A stretch of 64,000 nt of DNA, taken from JAWVFM01 sp038237625 (GTDB taxonomy: Bacteria; Actinomycetota; Thermoleophilia; Solirubrobacterales; 70-9). A program made the translations under genes and the position numbers. The stretch lies in NCBI GenBank assembly GCA_038237625.1, contig JBBRYM010000006.1, forward strand, positions 88,454 to 152,453, written 5' to 3'. The notes under the pieces were generated by a model. That model ran no database searches. It was not told the DNA's origin and saw only the letters and a list, made by a program, of their open reading frames with translations. The number at the start of each line of letters is the position of its first letter. Within the stretch, counting starts at the first letter, position 1. Below, one piece after another: positions 8,962-17,161 of this stretch.

Positions 8962-9057
8962 GCTAGCCGACGTCGGCGAGTTACCTAATCCCAGTCGATC
9001 CCATACACGGCGTCCTTGGAAGTCAGGACGGTGCCACAACGAGGACAGGGCCCCGGA

Positions 9058-9340
9058 CTACTTCGCCTTGCATCTCTCGACCCTTCCGGTCCGGCCAGAA
9101 CTGCCCAGCCCACGGCTCGAGCCGGCCGTCGCAGGCTTCACATCCTGCGGCTTGCCGGCGCCGCACGAGTCGCACTCCAGCCTCGATGTCAACGCCCGAC
9201 AGCCCGAGCGGAGGTAACGCCGCTGACCCGCTATCCGGCCGCACTCCCGACAAATCGTGCCTCGGTCCATCGGTCGAAATTCGGTCTCGCAGGACGGGCA
9301 CTTCAGGTTTTCGATGGCGATTCCAAATGCCTCGGACGAG
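9058..9340 (-). CDS. Possible zinc-ribbon ORF without a clear start
   Basis: The minus strand reads KCPSCETEF, then TICRECGR, then ECDSCGAGK: three CxxC knuckles in about 60 residues, typical of small zinc-ribbon proteins. The ATG within it (9270) lies after the first CxxC, and the upstream open frame has no plausible start before a stop near 9380. It is either a decayed gene, a start that I cannot see, or a fragment. No function can be assigned. Confidence 0.3.
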
Positions 9341-9413
9341 GGGCTCGATACCGGGATTCTGGTCTTCGCGCGAGTTTTCGGTCAATGGCGGGCGTTCCGG
9401 CGAAGAGTCGCGC

Positions 9414-9644
9414 CTACTCGGGGCCTGGCGGCAAGTTGGCGTCCATCAGGACGGTCTCGACGGTGAGCAGATCGATGGGCTCGCCGGAATCCTGGCGCCT
9501 CAGCGGCTCGTCATCCCTGCCCGATGAGAGACAGGGGACCTCGCTTCCGTCGACGAGCACGGCGAGCAGTTCGGTGCCGGCCGGGACCTCGGCGAGGGCC
9601 GCGCGCATCCCACTGGCAGTTATTGCCGAGGAGCGTACGCCCAA
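9414..9644 (-). CDS. Small hypothetical protein
   Basis: A 76-residue acidic open frame from a TTG start, beginning 10 bases after the stop of the 40-residue membrane peptide gene at 9655-9777. It may therefore be the second gene of a small operon. It contains a run reading AGTELLAVLVDGSEVPCL, which suggests a short beta-rich domain. No known motif is present, and the ribosome binding site is poor. Confidence 0.3.
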   Translation of the reverse strand: MGVRSSAITASGMRAALAEVPAGTELLAVLVDGSEVPCLSSGRDDEPLRRQDSGEPIDLLTVETVLMDANLPPGPE

Positions 9645-9654
9645 TGATTTGCGA

Positions 9655-9777
9655 TCACAGCGCCAGCGTGTCGATGATCGCTACGCGCAGGTTCTGCGCG
9701 GTTGGGTGCTCGGCGAACACCACCCAGGCGCTAGCAGCGAGCACCAGTAGCAGGAGCGTTTGTAGCTCGGTCGTCAT
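9655..9777 (-). CDS. 40-residue single-span membrane peptide
   Basis: ATG at 9777, preceded at 5 bases by a strong Shine-Dalgarno sequence (GGGAGGTGAG). It encodes a short N terminus (MTTELQ), a hydrophobic helix (TLLLLVLAASAWVVF) and a tail ending in IIDTLAL. The good ribosome binding site and clean membrane helix support a real small protein. Its role is unknown. It may be a toxin-like or regulatory peptide, or the leader of the ORF that follows. Confidence 0.5.
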   Translation of the reverse strand: MTTELQTLLLLVLAASAWVVFAEHPTAQNLRVAIIDTLAL

Positions 9778-9821
9778 CTCGTCTCACCTCCCTCTCGATC
9801 GGTCATTGACGCTAGGGCCCA

Positions 9822-10435
9822 TCAGCTTGGCGGAGTGTCGGTCGCGGCCGGAATCGTCCAACTCCAGCCTTCGCGGGCGTTTCGACGCGGCGGAACGAAG
9901 TAGTAGCCGCCCCCGAGAACCCGTTCGCCGAGGCCGTGAAAGAGGAGCCGGTCATCCCCGGCGCCGGGCGTTGGGAAGTCCGGATTGCGAAGCCAAGCCC
10001 TCGTGATGAACTCGAACTGGGTCGAGAGCGTCCGCCCGTAGCTGATGAAAACAAGCCCGCGGGAGAGCCTCCAGGAGCAGTCTGAATGAGCGGGTAGCCA
10101 CGCCGGAAGATGCGCCGCAAAGCGTCTTCCTCGGAGCGCCGCGGGTTCGACTTACGGACATGCGAGTCGAGCGGGACGACCGTCGAGGACTGATCGGCGA
10201 CGAACGCCGGCGACTCGTCGATGCGTGCCGGGTCATCACTGAGGTCGAGGCTCGCGCCGGAGACCTTGAAACGGCCGACCGAGCGCTCTTGGTCGTTTTG
10301 GGAGGAGCGGTCCCAAGTCGCGGTATCGAACGTGCTGACTCGAAGGGTCATGTAGGTGCCATGAGCGGTCCACGCCGGTTCTGCGCTCGGTGGCGGTCGC
10401 AGGTCGCCGGCGTATCCCTTGATCGGACCGTTCAT
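9822..10435 (-). pseudogene. DyP-type peroxidase remnant, truncated and frameshifted
   Basis: The minus strand encodes the haem-binding half of a DyP peroxidase: HGTYMTLRVSTFDTATWDR, then SHVRKSNPR with the proximal-His region, then IFRRGYPLIQTAPGG. Near 10060 the frame shifts, and the C-terminal part continues in another frame as GLVFISYGRTLSTQFEFI and ends DTPPS at 9822. The first half of the family (the GFxDG distal motif) is absent. This is a dead gene; DyP enzymes normally oxidise dyes, lignin-like substrates or porphyrins. Confidence 0.65.
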
Positions 10436-10588
10436 GGCGTCTTGCTGGCCAGCTCGCCGGCAATCAGCACGCGGAAGTTCTTCAGCGACTGCCCGAGCGC
10501 GCTGCCCGCGCGCGCCATCAGCGCCGCCTACCGATGCTCCCGGGTACGGGAACCGGGCCCTGGCGTCGTCCCTGCCAAGAGCACGAAA

Positions 10589-11372
10589 TCAAGCTGACGT
10601 CCTTGCGGCCGCGAGTTCCGCTTCTCGGCTAGGAGCGACACCGGACGCCTGCTTCGAGGCTTCGCCGCGAACCCCAGCTGCGGCGGAGATGGGGCGGGGA
10701 GTCAATGCAATGAGGAGTGCGGTGCCGGTACACAGCGCGAGCGCTCCCAAACCTAGGGCGGTGCCGATGGGGGCTGACGCAAGCGCGATGGCCCAGCCAG
10801 CCCCCATTGCGCCGAGCGTCCAGAAGGCATACGTCGAGCGGGCCCGTGACCGCCAGCGGGTAGCGAGACGGTCATAGCTGTGCTCGCGGTCTCCGCTGGC
10901 GAGTTCGGCCCCGCTACGCAGACGACGGACGACTGTGAGAACGAGTTTTCCGGCGAACGGCGCCAAGCAGAGCGCAGCCAGCAGGGAAAACCCGTCACGG
11001 GGTCCTCGCGCATGATGGGAGCGGCTGAGATCATCAAGGCAGCAGCAACCACATACGCCCCGCTATCGCCAAGGAAGAGGCGAGCTGGCGACCGATTCCA
11101 CCAGAGGAAGGCCGCCAGAGCACCGGGCAGTGCCCATGCAAGAGGGGCTGCACCTATGCCAAGGGCCTCGGCTGTCACCCCAAGGCCAACGGCGCTGAAG
11201 ACTCCGAGACCGCCGGCGAGGCCGTCTTGGCCATCCATGAGGTTGACGGCGTTAAGGCAGGCAACCGTCAGAACGAGAAAGGCGACCGCGCCGAGACCGG
11301 GTTTGCCAGCGCCGAGGACACCCGCCGTGATGAGCGCCGCGATGGCAGCCTGCCCAATCGGGCTCCTGAAGG
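10589..11372 (-). pseudogene. MraY/WecA-type glycosyltransferase remnant, frameshifted
   Basis: Parts of a polytopic undecaprenyl-phosphate sugar-1-phosphate transferase are visible on the minus strand. They are a membrane helix AGKPGLGAVAFLVLTVACLN, the catalytic-type AVNLMDGQDGLAGG and the loop RLFLGDSGAYVVAAAL. Near 10985 the frame changes, and the following segment APFAGKLVLTVVRRLRSG then DREHSYDRLA continues in another frame into a last pair of membrane helices. The N-terminal third is missing. Members of this family start cell-wall or O-antigen polymer synthesis; this copy is dead. Confidence 0.65.
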
Positions 11373-11823
11373 TCGGGGTCGATGACGTTCATGAGCCGCT
11401 CGGCATCGTCGAGGCGATCCGTCGGAACCTGCCAATCCGACTTGTAGGTCTTGCCATTAAACGGCTCGTTTCGAAACTCCATCTGACAGCGGAACTTGGC
11501 GGCCGGCCACGTAGATTCGAGATCTCTTGACCGACCCGCCTAAGTCTGCAGACGCATCTCCCAACACGAGCGGGCCCGAGAAGGCGAGCCTGACGCAGCT
11601 CGGTCTCTTGGTGGCACCTTTGGTGCGGAAGATGAACGACGTGGGCTTGAGCAAACGGCGAAAGGGATTCATCCGGCGGCTCCTCAATCCCAACTAGCTC
11701 GGCCTTCCGGAGCGCCGGACTTGATCTCCAGGGTGTCCGACCCTGAGGGTGCGCGAGGGAATCACGTCTCTGGCACGGGATTCAGCTCCTCGGACATCCG
11801 GGGGCGACTAGTCTTCACTTCGT
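11373..11823. other. Gap without a recognised gene
   Basis: Short open frames exist on both strands. One on the minus strand (about 11482 downwards) starts MEFRNEPFNGKTYKSDWQVP and looks protein-like for about 40 residues before joining the glycosyltransferase remnant. None can be supported as a gene. Confidence 0.4.
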
Positions 11824-11915
11824 GGGGCGGCACCGGCCCGTGGCCCATCTGGCCTTCAAAGCCAGGAGGGCGATGAAACCCATCGCTTGGAAGGTTCGAC
11901 CACTTCGCCGCCTCG
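11824..11915 (+). tRNA. Second tRNA-Sec-like gene (anticodon TCA), possibly degenerate
   Basis: 92 nt aligned over its full length with the tRNA-Sec at 22560-22652. It has an 8-bp acceptor (GGGGCGGC / GCCGCCTC, one G-U), an anticodon arm CTGGC-CTTCAAA-GCCAG with anticodon TCA at 11856-11858, and a long variable arm GCGATG-AAAC-CATCGC that is fully paired although its bases differ from the other copy. The weak point is the T arm, GAAGG-TTCGACC-ACTTC: the G53-C61 pair is replaced by G-A. Conserved pairing with changed bases suggests selection on structure, while the T-arm defect suggests decay. It lies 9 kb from the rest of the sel genes. No CCA is encoded in either copy. Confidence 0.6.
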
Positions 11916-12127
11916 CTGGATGGGGCAACCCCGAGGCACGAACGTGAACCGCCTGGGATCTCGAGGGAACCCGGCCGGAGGCCTTGGGTCCGCCCCTGCC
12001 AGGGCGCTTGACACGGCGGGGCCGCGGGTGTATACCCCGACCACAGGGTAAATGTGAACGGGAGAGCGTGGTTGTCCGCCTTTGATCGTATGGTGTCTGT
12101 GTCCCTAGGACAGACCCCGGCTCGGCT

Positions 12128-12688
12128 GTGGTAGACACCCTCGCAGTTCCGTTCTTCGTGGCCGCAGGATTGCTGGTCGCAAGCGGCCTCGTGAAGCTCC
12201 ACGATCCCACCCCTCTCCGTAGGGCGACTCGGGAACTCGGGTTCCCTTTGGGCGGTTTCGGAGTGCGCGCTTTCGGCTGTGCGGAGGTTGTGGTTGGCAG
12301 TACCGCCCTCTTTCTGCCTTCGGGCGGAGCCGTCGCGCTGGCTTGCATGTACGGCCTGTTTGCTGGCGTGCTCGTAAAGGCAATGCGGTCCGCCGTTCCG
12401 CTCACGTCGTGCGGGTGCATCGGGAAGCACGACGCACCCCCTAGCATCACCCACGTCTTTCTGAACGTGACTGCAATGTGCCTGGGCGGCTTGCTTGCAG
12501 TTCTGCCGGGTGTTTCCGGACTCATCACATTCACTTCCGACCTCGGGGACCTGGCCGCACCCGTGTCAGTCGGTTCCATCACGATCGCGTACTTGCTCTA
12601 TGCGGTTGTCGCGTATCTACCGTCGGCTTGGACCTCGTATCAAGATCCACGCACCGCCCCTCCTGAAGGGAGAACACATGCCGCGTGA
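12128..12688 (+). CDS. MauE-like membrane protein (methylamine-utilisation maturation family)
   Basis: 186 residues from a GTG start, with about five hydrophobic helices and no soluble domain. The family hallmark is the SCGCIGK motif between helices, near residue 97, as in MauE/DoxX-type proteins. MauE is needed, with MauD, to form the many disulfides of the methylamine dehydrogenase small subunit. Here its 3' end overlaps a gene for a Cys-rich Tat substrate, which fits the same job: supplying or relaying oxidising equivalents across the membrane. It is the first gene of a co-directional set of five. Confidence 0.75.
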   Translation: MVDTLAVPFFVAAGLLVASGLVKLHDPTPLRRATRELGFPLGGFGVRAFGCAEVVVGSTALFLPSGGAVALACMYGLFAGVLVKAMRSAVPLTSCGCIGKHDAPPSITHVFLNVTAMCLGGLLAVLPGVSGLITFTSDLGDLAAPVSVGSITIAYLLYAVVAYLPSAWTSYQDPRTAPPEGRTHAA

Positions 12689-13223
12689 TTCAAAGCTGCT
12701 GGATTTGGCGGTCTCCGCAATTGACTCGCGTTCGTCTCGCCGAACTGTCCTAACGCGAGTCGCCATCGGAGCTTCCGCTCTGGCCGTGGCCCCCGTTCGG
12801 TATCTGCTCCGTCCGGCACCCGCCTACGCCGTTGTCTGCGGTGACTGCAACTCCAACGCCCTCTGCTGCACCGACAACTCGCTCACCTGCTTTTGTTGCG
12901 CGATTACGGGTGTCAACGACTGCCCTAACCAGACGGCAAAATGCGGGTGGTGGTGGTGCTCCGGTGTTGCCTACATCGACTGCTGCGGCAGCTGCGGAGA
13001 TGGCAAGAAGTGTTGTGGGCAGAACTGCAACAACCGCCCCCACTGCTACTTGCCGCGCGATTACGGGAACTGCGGCGCTATCAACGGATGCGATAAGTGG
13101 AACCAGTTCGGGGATCTTATCCATTGCAGGATCACTCGACGAAATGCGGATCCGCCGGCGTGCTGCTGGGGAGGTCATTCGGTTGGATCGTGTGACACCC
13201 CGCCCACCTGCGCGCAGGTTTAG
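12678..13223 (+). CDS. Cys-rich Tat-exported protein resembling the methylamine dehydrogenase small subunit
   Basis: 181 residues. A twin-arginine signal (SSRRTVLTRVAIGASALAVA) ends near AYA at residue 54. The mature part has more than 20 Cys in about 130 residues, with CC and CxxC pairs. Two Trp-bearing segments resemble those that form tryptophan tryptophylquinone in MauA: CGWWWCSGVAYIDCCG and CDKWNQFGDLIHCRIT. The neighbours are MauE-like and MauD-like. No large subunit or MauG is nearby, so it is not standard methylamine dehydrogenase. It may carry a quinone-type cofactor or be only a disulfide-rich secreted protein. An AAGGGAGAA ribosome binding site precedes the ATG. Confidence 0.7.
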   Translation: MPRDSKLLDLAVSAIDSRSSRRTVLTRVAIGASALAVAPVRYLLRPAPAYAVVCGDCNSNALCCTDNSLTCFCCAITGVNDCPNQTAKCGWWWCSGVAYIDCCGSCGDGKKCCGQNCNNRPHCYLPRDYGNCGAINGCDKWNQFGDLIHCRITRRNADPPACCWGGHSVGSCDTPPTCAQV

Positions 13224-13225
13224 GA

Positions 13226-13882
13226 GTGTCTGGAGGGGCCTCGGTGCTTGTTCTAGTCACGGTCGAAGCGGTCGTCGTCGGGCTTCTGGCGCTGTTGGTC
13301 GTCGCCCTCCTCCGAAGTCATGCGGAGATCCTGCGTCGCTTGGATGCGCCCGAAGCGACTTGGGCGAAACTTCCGGACGAATCCGAGCTAGGGACGGTCC
13401 GGGAAGCCGTCGACATAGCCGGCACCTCTCTTTCGGGCGAGCGCATTTCCGTTCCCCTGGCTTCCGGGAGGATTGATCACCCAGCGCTCTTGACGTTTCT
13501 CACGACCGGATGTTCGACTTGCGAGAACCTCTGGGCCCAGCTTCGCGACCCTCGGCGGGTGCAGGCACCGCCAGGAGTGCAGGTGTACGTGCTGGCAAAG
13601 GACAAGCGCGAGGAGTCGATTGCACGTCTGAGGAAGCTATCGGGCGAGATCGAGACGATCCTCTCATCGACCGCTTGGTCCGATTACAAGGTTCCCGGCT
13701 CGCCATATTTTATGTTCATCGACCGGGGTGAAGTCCGCGGCCAGGGATCGGCGGATACCTGGAGCCGTGCCGTTTCTCTCTGCGAGGAGGCGATCGCAGA
13801 TGCGGCAGCGGACGCTTCGGTTCGGCCAGGTCCCGTAGTGTCCGCAGACACGCTTGCCGCGGACGTTGGAGCGCCGGGATGA
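13226..13882 (+). CDS. MauD-like membrane-anchored thioredoxin-fold protein
   Basis: 218 residues, GTG start 2 bases after the previous stop. One N-terminal membrane helix (VLVLVTVEAVVVGLLALLVV) is followed by an extracytoplasmic thioredoxin fold with the redox motif TTGCSTCEN near residue 93 and the cis-Pro region VPGSPYFMFI near residue 152. MauD-type proteins catalyse disulfide formation or isomerisation in the Cys-rich MauA subunit. The gene directly follows the Cys-rich Tat substrate, which supports that role here. The Ala-rich C-terminal tail is of unknown use. Confidence 0.75.
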   Translation: MSGGASVLVLVTVEAVVVGLLALLVVALLRSHAEILRRLDAPEATWAKLPDESELGTVREAVDIAGTSLSGERISVPLASGRIDHPALLTFLTTGCSTCENLWAQLRDPRRVQAPPGVQVYVLAKDKREESIARLRKLSGEIETILSSTAWSDYKVPGSPYFMFIDRGEVRGQGSADTWSRAVSLCEEAIADAAADASVRPGPVVSADTLAADVGAPG

Positions 13883-13962
13883 CGCATCCGGAGACCGCCG
13901 TCATCGTCAGTGGCTCCGCGCTTGCGCTGATGGCCGGCGTCCGCTCTTCCTGGTCGCCCTGA
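13879..13962 (+). CDS. 27-residue coupled small ORF
   Basis: The ATG overlaps the stop of the MauD-like gene (ATGA). It encodes MTHPETAVIVSGSALALMAG then VRSSWSP, with a short hydrophobic middle. The next gene starts 9 bases after its stop. It may be a real small protein, or a coupling ORF that keeps ribosomes on the transcript. Confidence 0.35.
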   Translation: MTHPETAVIVSGSALALMAGVRSSWSP

Positions 13963-13971
13963 GGAGCGTCA

Positions 13972-14571
13972 GTGCTGGGAAGCATCACTCCGCTCGGTGA
14001 GCGGAGCCGCGGGTCGAGATGGCCAATCACCGTTGGCTTTTACGTCGCTGGCTCGATACTTGGCGGAGCCGCCCTCGGAGCGTTTCTCGGATCCGTGGGT
14101 GCCCCCGTGGTGTCAGTGGTGGATGGTGCCGGGTCCAAGCTCGTCATCACGATTATCAGTGTTGCGGTCCTAGCTGGCTTGATCGCCGACTTTGGCACCC
14201 AGGGGACCCGTCTCCCATCGGTGCGCCGACAGGTGGACGACGCGTGGATGACTCGATACCGAGGCTGGGCATACGGTTTTGGTTTCGGTTTTCAACTCGG
14301 TTTGGGTGTCGTCACCGTCGTGACGACTTCTCTCGTCTACTTGACGTTTGTCGCCGCGTTCCTTTCTGGATCACTGGGCGGAGGTGTCTTGATAGGCGCC
14401 ACCTTTGGCGCTATGAGGGCTGTCGTGATCTTTCTCGTTGCGAGGGTCCATAGCCCCGAACGACTCGAAGCCTTTGTCGAGAAGTTGCGCGGCTGGCAGC
14501 CGGCCGCTCACCGCGCAGCGCTGGGAATGCAAGCCGCGGTCCTGATTGCCCTGCTTTTCACCCTGATGTGA
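13972..14571 (+). CDS. Polytopic membrane protein of the Mau-like cluster
   Basis: 199 residues from a GTG start with about five to six membrane helices (ITVGFYVAGSILGGAALGAF, KLVITIISVAVLAGLIADF, YGFGFGFQLGLGVVTVVT, and a last one at the C terminus). The glycine-rich helices and size resemble small CcdA/DsbD-type electron carriers, but no paired Cys is present, so disulfide relay is not supported. It is the fourth sizeable gene of the set and is probably involved in export or in anchoring the Cys-rich product. Confidence 0.55.
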   Translation: MLGSITPLGERSRGSRWPITVGFYVAGSILGGAALGAFLGSVGAPVVSVVDGAGSKLVITIISVAVLAGLIADFGTQGTRLPSVRRQVDDAWMTRYRGWAYGFGFGFQLGLGVVTVVTTSLVYLTFVAAFLSGSLGGGVLIGATFGAMRAVVIFLVARVHSPERLEAFVEKLRGWQPAAHRAALGMQAAVLIALLFTLM

Positions 14572-14593
14572 TCTACGACGAAGGAGCACTCAA

Positions 14594-15028
14594 ATGGATG
14601 TCCAAGCGCACGGCTACAGCATCACGGTCCCCGATGGATGGGACGCGCGAATTCAACAGGGTTCAGCGAAGGACGCCATTACGGTGCAAGCTGCGACGCG
14701 GGCACTGCTTCCGGGGGACGCGGGTGGCTGGCACACGATGCAGTCGATGAAGCCCGGAGACACCTTCCTACAGCTCGATGACCTAGGGCCTCATCCTCCA
14801 GACCTCCCCGACATCGATTCAGACTGGAGCTACGGTGCGCTCCCGCTGACCATCGCTCGCAAAGATCTCAGTGACCTATACGTCAACTACCTGCCGTCAT
14901 TCCTCATTCGGTTTTACGTGATCGATAAGAGGGCCCTGTCACTCCGCGGCGGCTTTGGCAGCAACCCCGGTGACGATCAGCTCTCCATCGCCAACCAGGT
15001 TCTAAGCTCGCTTCGAATTACCGACTAG
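14594..15028 (+). CDS. Hypothetical protein at the end of the Mau-like cluster
   Basis: 144 residues, with AAGGAG 8 bases before the ATG. It has no signal peptide or membrane helix. It starts QAHGYSITVPDGWDARIQQG, a 'VPxGW' opening common in small actinobacterial proteins with a PsbP-like beta fold, and ends in a basic-acidic helix. It lies 22 bases after the membrane gene and so probably belongs to the same transcript. Function unknown. Confidence 0.55.
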   Translation: MDVQAHGYSITVPDGWDARIQQGSAKDAITVQAATRALLPGDAGGWHTMQSMKPGDTFLQLDDLGPHPPDLPDIDSDWSYGALPLTIARKDLSDLYVNYLPSFLIRFYVIDKRALSLRGGFGSNPGDDQLSIANQVLSSLRITD

Positions 15029-15181
15029 CCACTCCGTCCGGATCGGCCCGATAGGCCGCGTCAGACCGCGAAAGATTTGAGCTGAGGCGGACATGAGCAA
15101 GATGGTGGCACCTAGTCCAAGTATCCATGGCTACTCGGGGCTCGGCGTGGAGCGGGCGCTTGCGATCTCCGACGCCCGCAT

Positions 15182-15739
15182 GTGCGGCTGAATGCCATGG
15201 AGGACGCCGCGACGACCCGTTTTCGAGAGCTGTTCCGTACCCAATTCCCGTATCTCCTAGCCTACTTTCGACGGCGTCTCTCTGACGCTGCCGAGGCTGA
15301 AGACCTCGCAGCGGAGACATTCGCCATTGCCTGGCGCCGCCTCGGCGATGCGCCGGATGCGATCGATCAGTTGCCGTGGCTTTACGGAGTCGCGAGGCGC
15401 GTGCTGTCTAATCAGCGACGATCTCGGCAACGAAGGGAGGCTCTTCTCGAGCGACTGACGTCGCAGCCCCCGCGTGATCCCTATCGAGTGGACTCTGCTG
15501 TGGAGTGGCGCGAGGAGCTCGAACGAGTCGTTCATGCGCTTCGCCAGCTGTCCCAGGACGAGCAAGAGATCCTCACGTTGGTGGCATGGGAAGGGCTTTC
15601 TGTATCTCAGCTAGCCATCGGTCTCGGCTGTTCGCAAAATGCCGCGTCGATCCGTCTGCACCGTGCTCGTCGCCGGCTCGCCGACTTAGCTGATCGACAC
15701 CCCGTTAGCGCCACCGCAATTAGAGAAGCAAACTACTGA
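15182..15739 (+). CDS. ECF-type RNA polymerase sigma factor
   Basis: 185 residues with sigma region 2 (FPYLLAYFRRRLSDAAEAED then LAAETFAIAWRR, residues 20-60) and region 4 (LSQDEQEILTLVAWEGLSVS then QLAIGLGCSQNAASIRLHRA, residues 120-165). The length is normal for ECF sigma factors. The start could be GTG at 15182 or ATG at 15197; neither has a clear ribosome binding site. The stop is 12 bases before a membrane-anchored propeller gene that is likely its partner. It presumably directs transcription of a cell-envelope regulon, perhaps including neighbouring genes. Confidence 0.85.
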   Translation: MRLNAMEDAATTRFRELFRTQFPYLLAYFRRRLSDAAEAEDLAAETFAIAWRRLGDAPDAIDQLPWLYGVARRVLSNQRRSRQRREALLERLTSQPPRDPYRVDSAVEWREELERVVHALRQLSQDEQEILTLVAWEGLSVSQLAIGLGCSQNAASIRLHRARRRLADLADRHPVSATAIREANY

Positions 15740-15751
15740 AGGAAACACGTT

Positions 15752-17161
15752 ATGGATACCGCATTCGACACGTTGCAATTAAGTAACCCCGTTCCACCCG
15801 AGGATGTTCCAACGCTCACGGACTCGGCTCACGTGGACGAAATTGCGCGCTCGATCATGCTCCAACCGCGGGGCCAGACAAGTCGGCGCTTCCGAATCCT
15901 ACGGACGTTGCGCATGCAACCGGTGCGCGTTCGACATCTGTCCGCAGCTGGCACATTGCTCGCTGCTTGCCTTCTGCTCTTCATCCCGGGCCGCACAGTT
16001 GTAAGCGCGGCCGTTGACGAGATTTCATCCTGGTTCGACAGTGGCTCGGGGACAGTCATTAGCCGGTCCGGTGCCGTCCAGGGAGTCGTTCACACCGATG
16101 GGATCATCACCTCTGCGGTGCCCGACGGCCATGACGGCTGGTTCATCGCAGGGACCTTCACGTCGGTGAATGGTGAGGCCCGGGAACACCTTGCTCATTT
16201 GGAGGCAGACGGCGCCCTTGACCCTGATTGGCGCCCAACTCTCGAAGGTTCCGCGCCTCCCCGCTACACGTATGGGACATTGGCCCTGGCTAGCGGTCAG
16301 CTATACGTTGGCGGTTCCTTTTCGACGGTAGACGGAAAGGACGTCGGAAACGTCGCGGCGTTAGACGCCGCGACGGGAGGCCTGGTTAGCGGCTGGCAAA
16401 CGACGCTCTCTCCTTCGCAAGAGATCACTGCCCTCGCGGCCGATGGATCTAGTCTGTTTGTGGCCGGTGGCTTCGATGGCGCAACTTCCACTAATAGCAG
16501 TACAATCAGATGTCGGCTGATCGCGGTCAAGACGGCCAATGGTGAATCGGATCCGGGCTTTGCCCCATCGGTTACGTCTGCTGGAGAAGGAGGCGGCGGA
16601 TGTGTCCAATCGCTGGCGGTCTCAAGCGGGGATTTGTTGGTCGGTGGATCGTTCGATTCCGTGGATGGCCACGCAGTCACGGGCTTTGCTCCCCTGAGTC
16701 AGACCACAGGAGCAATCGACCCCACCTTCCCGAGCGTACGCATCGCCTGCTTGGAGTCCGCTGGGTGCAATATTCCGTTGCCAACGGTCACCGGAATCGC
16801 TTCCACGGGCGGTCGTATCTACATCGCCGGAGAGTTCACCGGGGTCAACGACCAGGAGTGCAACTCCGTTGTGGCTCTGGACCGAGCCTCCGGTCAGCTT
16901 GCCCCCGGCTTCTCGTGCCCTCGGCTGGGAGATGACAAGCTCTTCGACTTGGAGCTCCAGGTCGCGGGCCCAACCCTCTACCTCGGCGGCGACTTCAAGA
17001 CGGTGAACGACGAGCAGCGGAACGGATTCGCTGTGTTCGGCGCAGACTCGGGTTCACTGCTCGACAACTGGAGTCCATCGAGCGTGACCGACTATGTTGC
17101 GGGCTTGTCTGTCTCGGGCTCGTCGGTCCTGGTGAGCGGAGTCGAAGAAGGTGGCCGGTGA
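15752..17161 (+). CDS. Membrane-anchored beta-propeller, probable partner of the sigma factor
   Basis: 469 residues. AAGGAA precedes the ATG. A cytoplasmic N terminus of about 65 residues is followed by one membrane helix (LSAAGTLLAACLLLFIPG). The outer domain is built of repeats reading xLYVGGSFSTVDG or IYIAGEFTGVND, the delta-60 / DUF5122 type of seven-bladed propeller. A cytoplasmic tail plus helix plus sensor domain is the layout of an anti-sigma factor, but no zinc-binding HxxxCxxC motif is visible in the tail. That makes the anti-sigma role an inference from gene order. Confidence 0.7.
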   Translation: MDTAFDTLQLSNPVPPEDVPTLTDSAHVDEIARSIMLQPRGQTSRRFRILRTLRMQPVRVRHLSAAGTLLAACLLLFIPGRTVVSAAVDEISSWFDSGSGTVISRSGAVQGVVHTDGIITSAVPDGHDGWFIAGTFTSVNGEAREHLAHLEADGALDPDWRPTLEGSAPPRYTYGTLALASGQLYVGGSFSTVDGKDVGNVAALDAATGGLVSGWQTTLSPSQEITALAADGSSLFVAGGFDGATSTNSSTIRCRLIAVKTANGESDPGFAPSVTSAGEGGGGCVQSLAVSSGDLLVGGSFDSVDGHAVTGFAPLSQTTGAIDPTFPSVRIACLESAGCNIPLPTVTGIASTGGRIYIAGEFTGVNDQECNSVVALDRASGQLAPGFSCPRLGDDKLFDLELQVAGPTLYLGGDFKTVNDEQRNGFAVFGADSGSLLDNWSPSSVTDYVAGLSVSGSSVLVSGVEEGGR

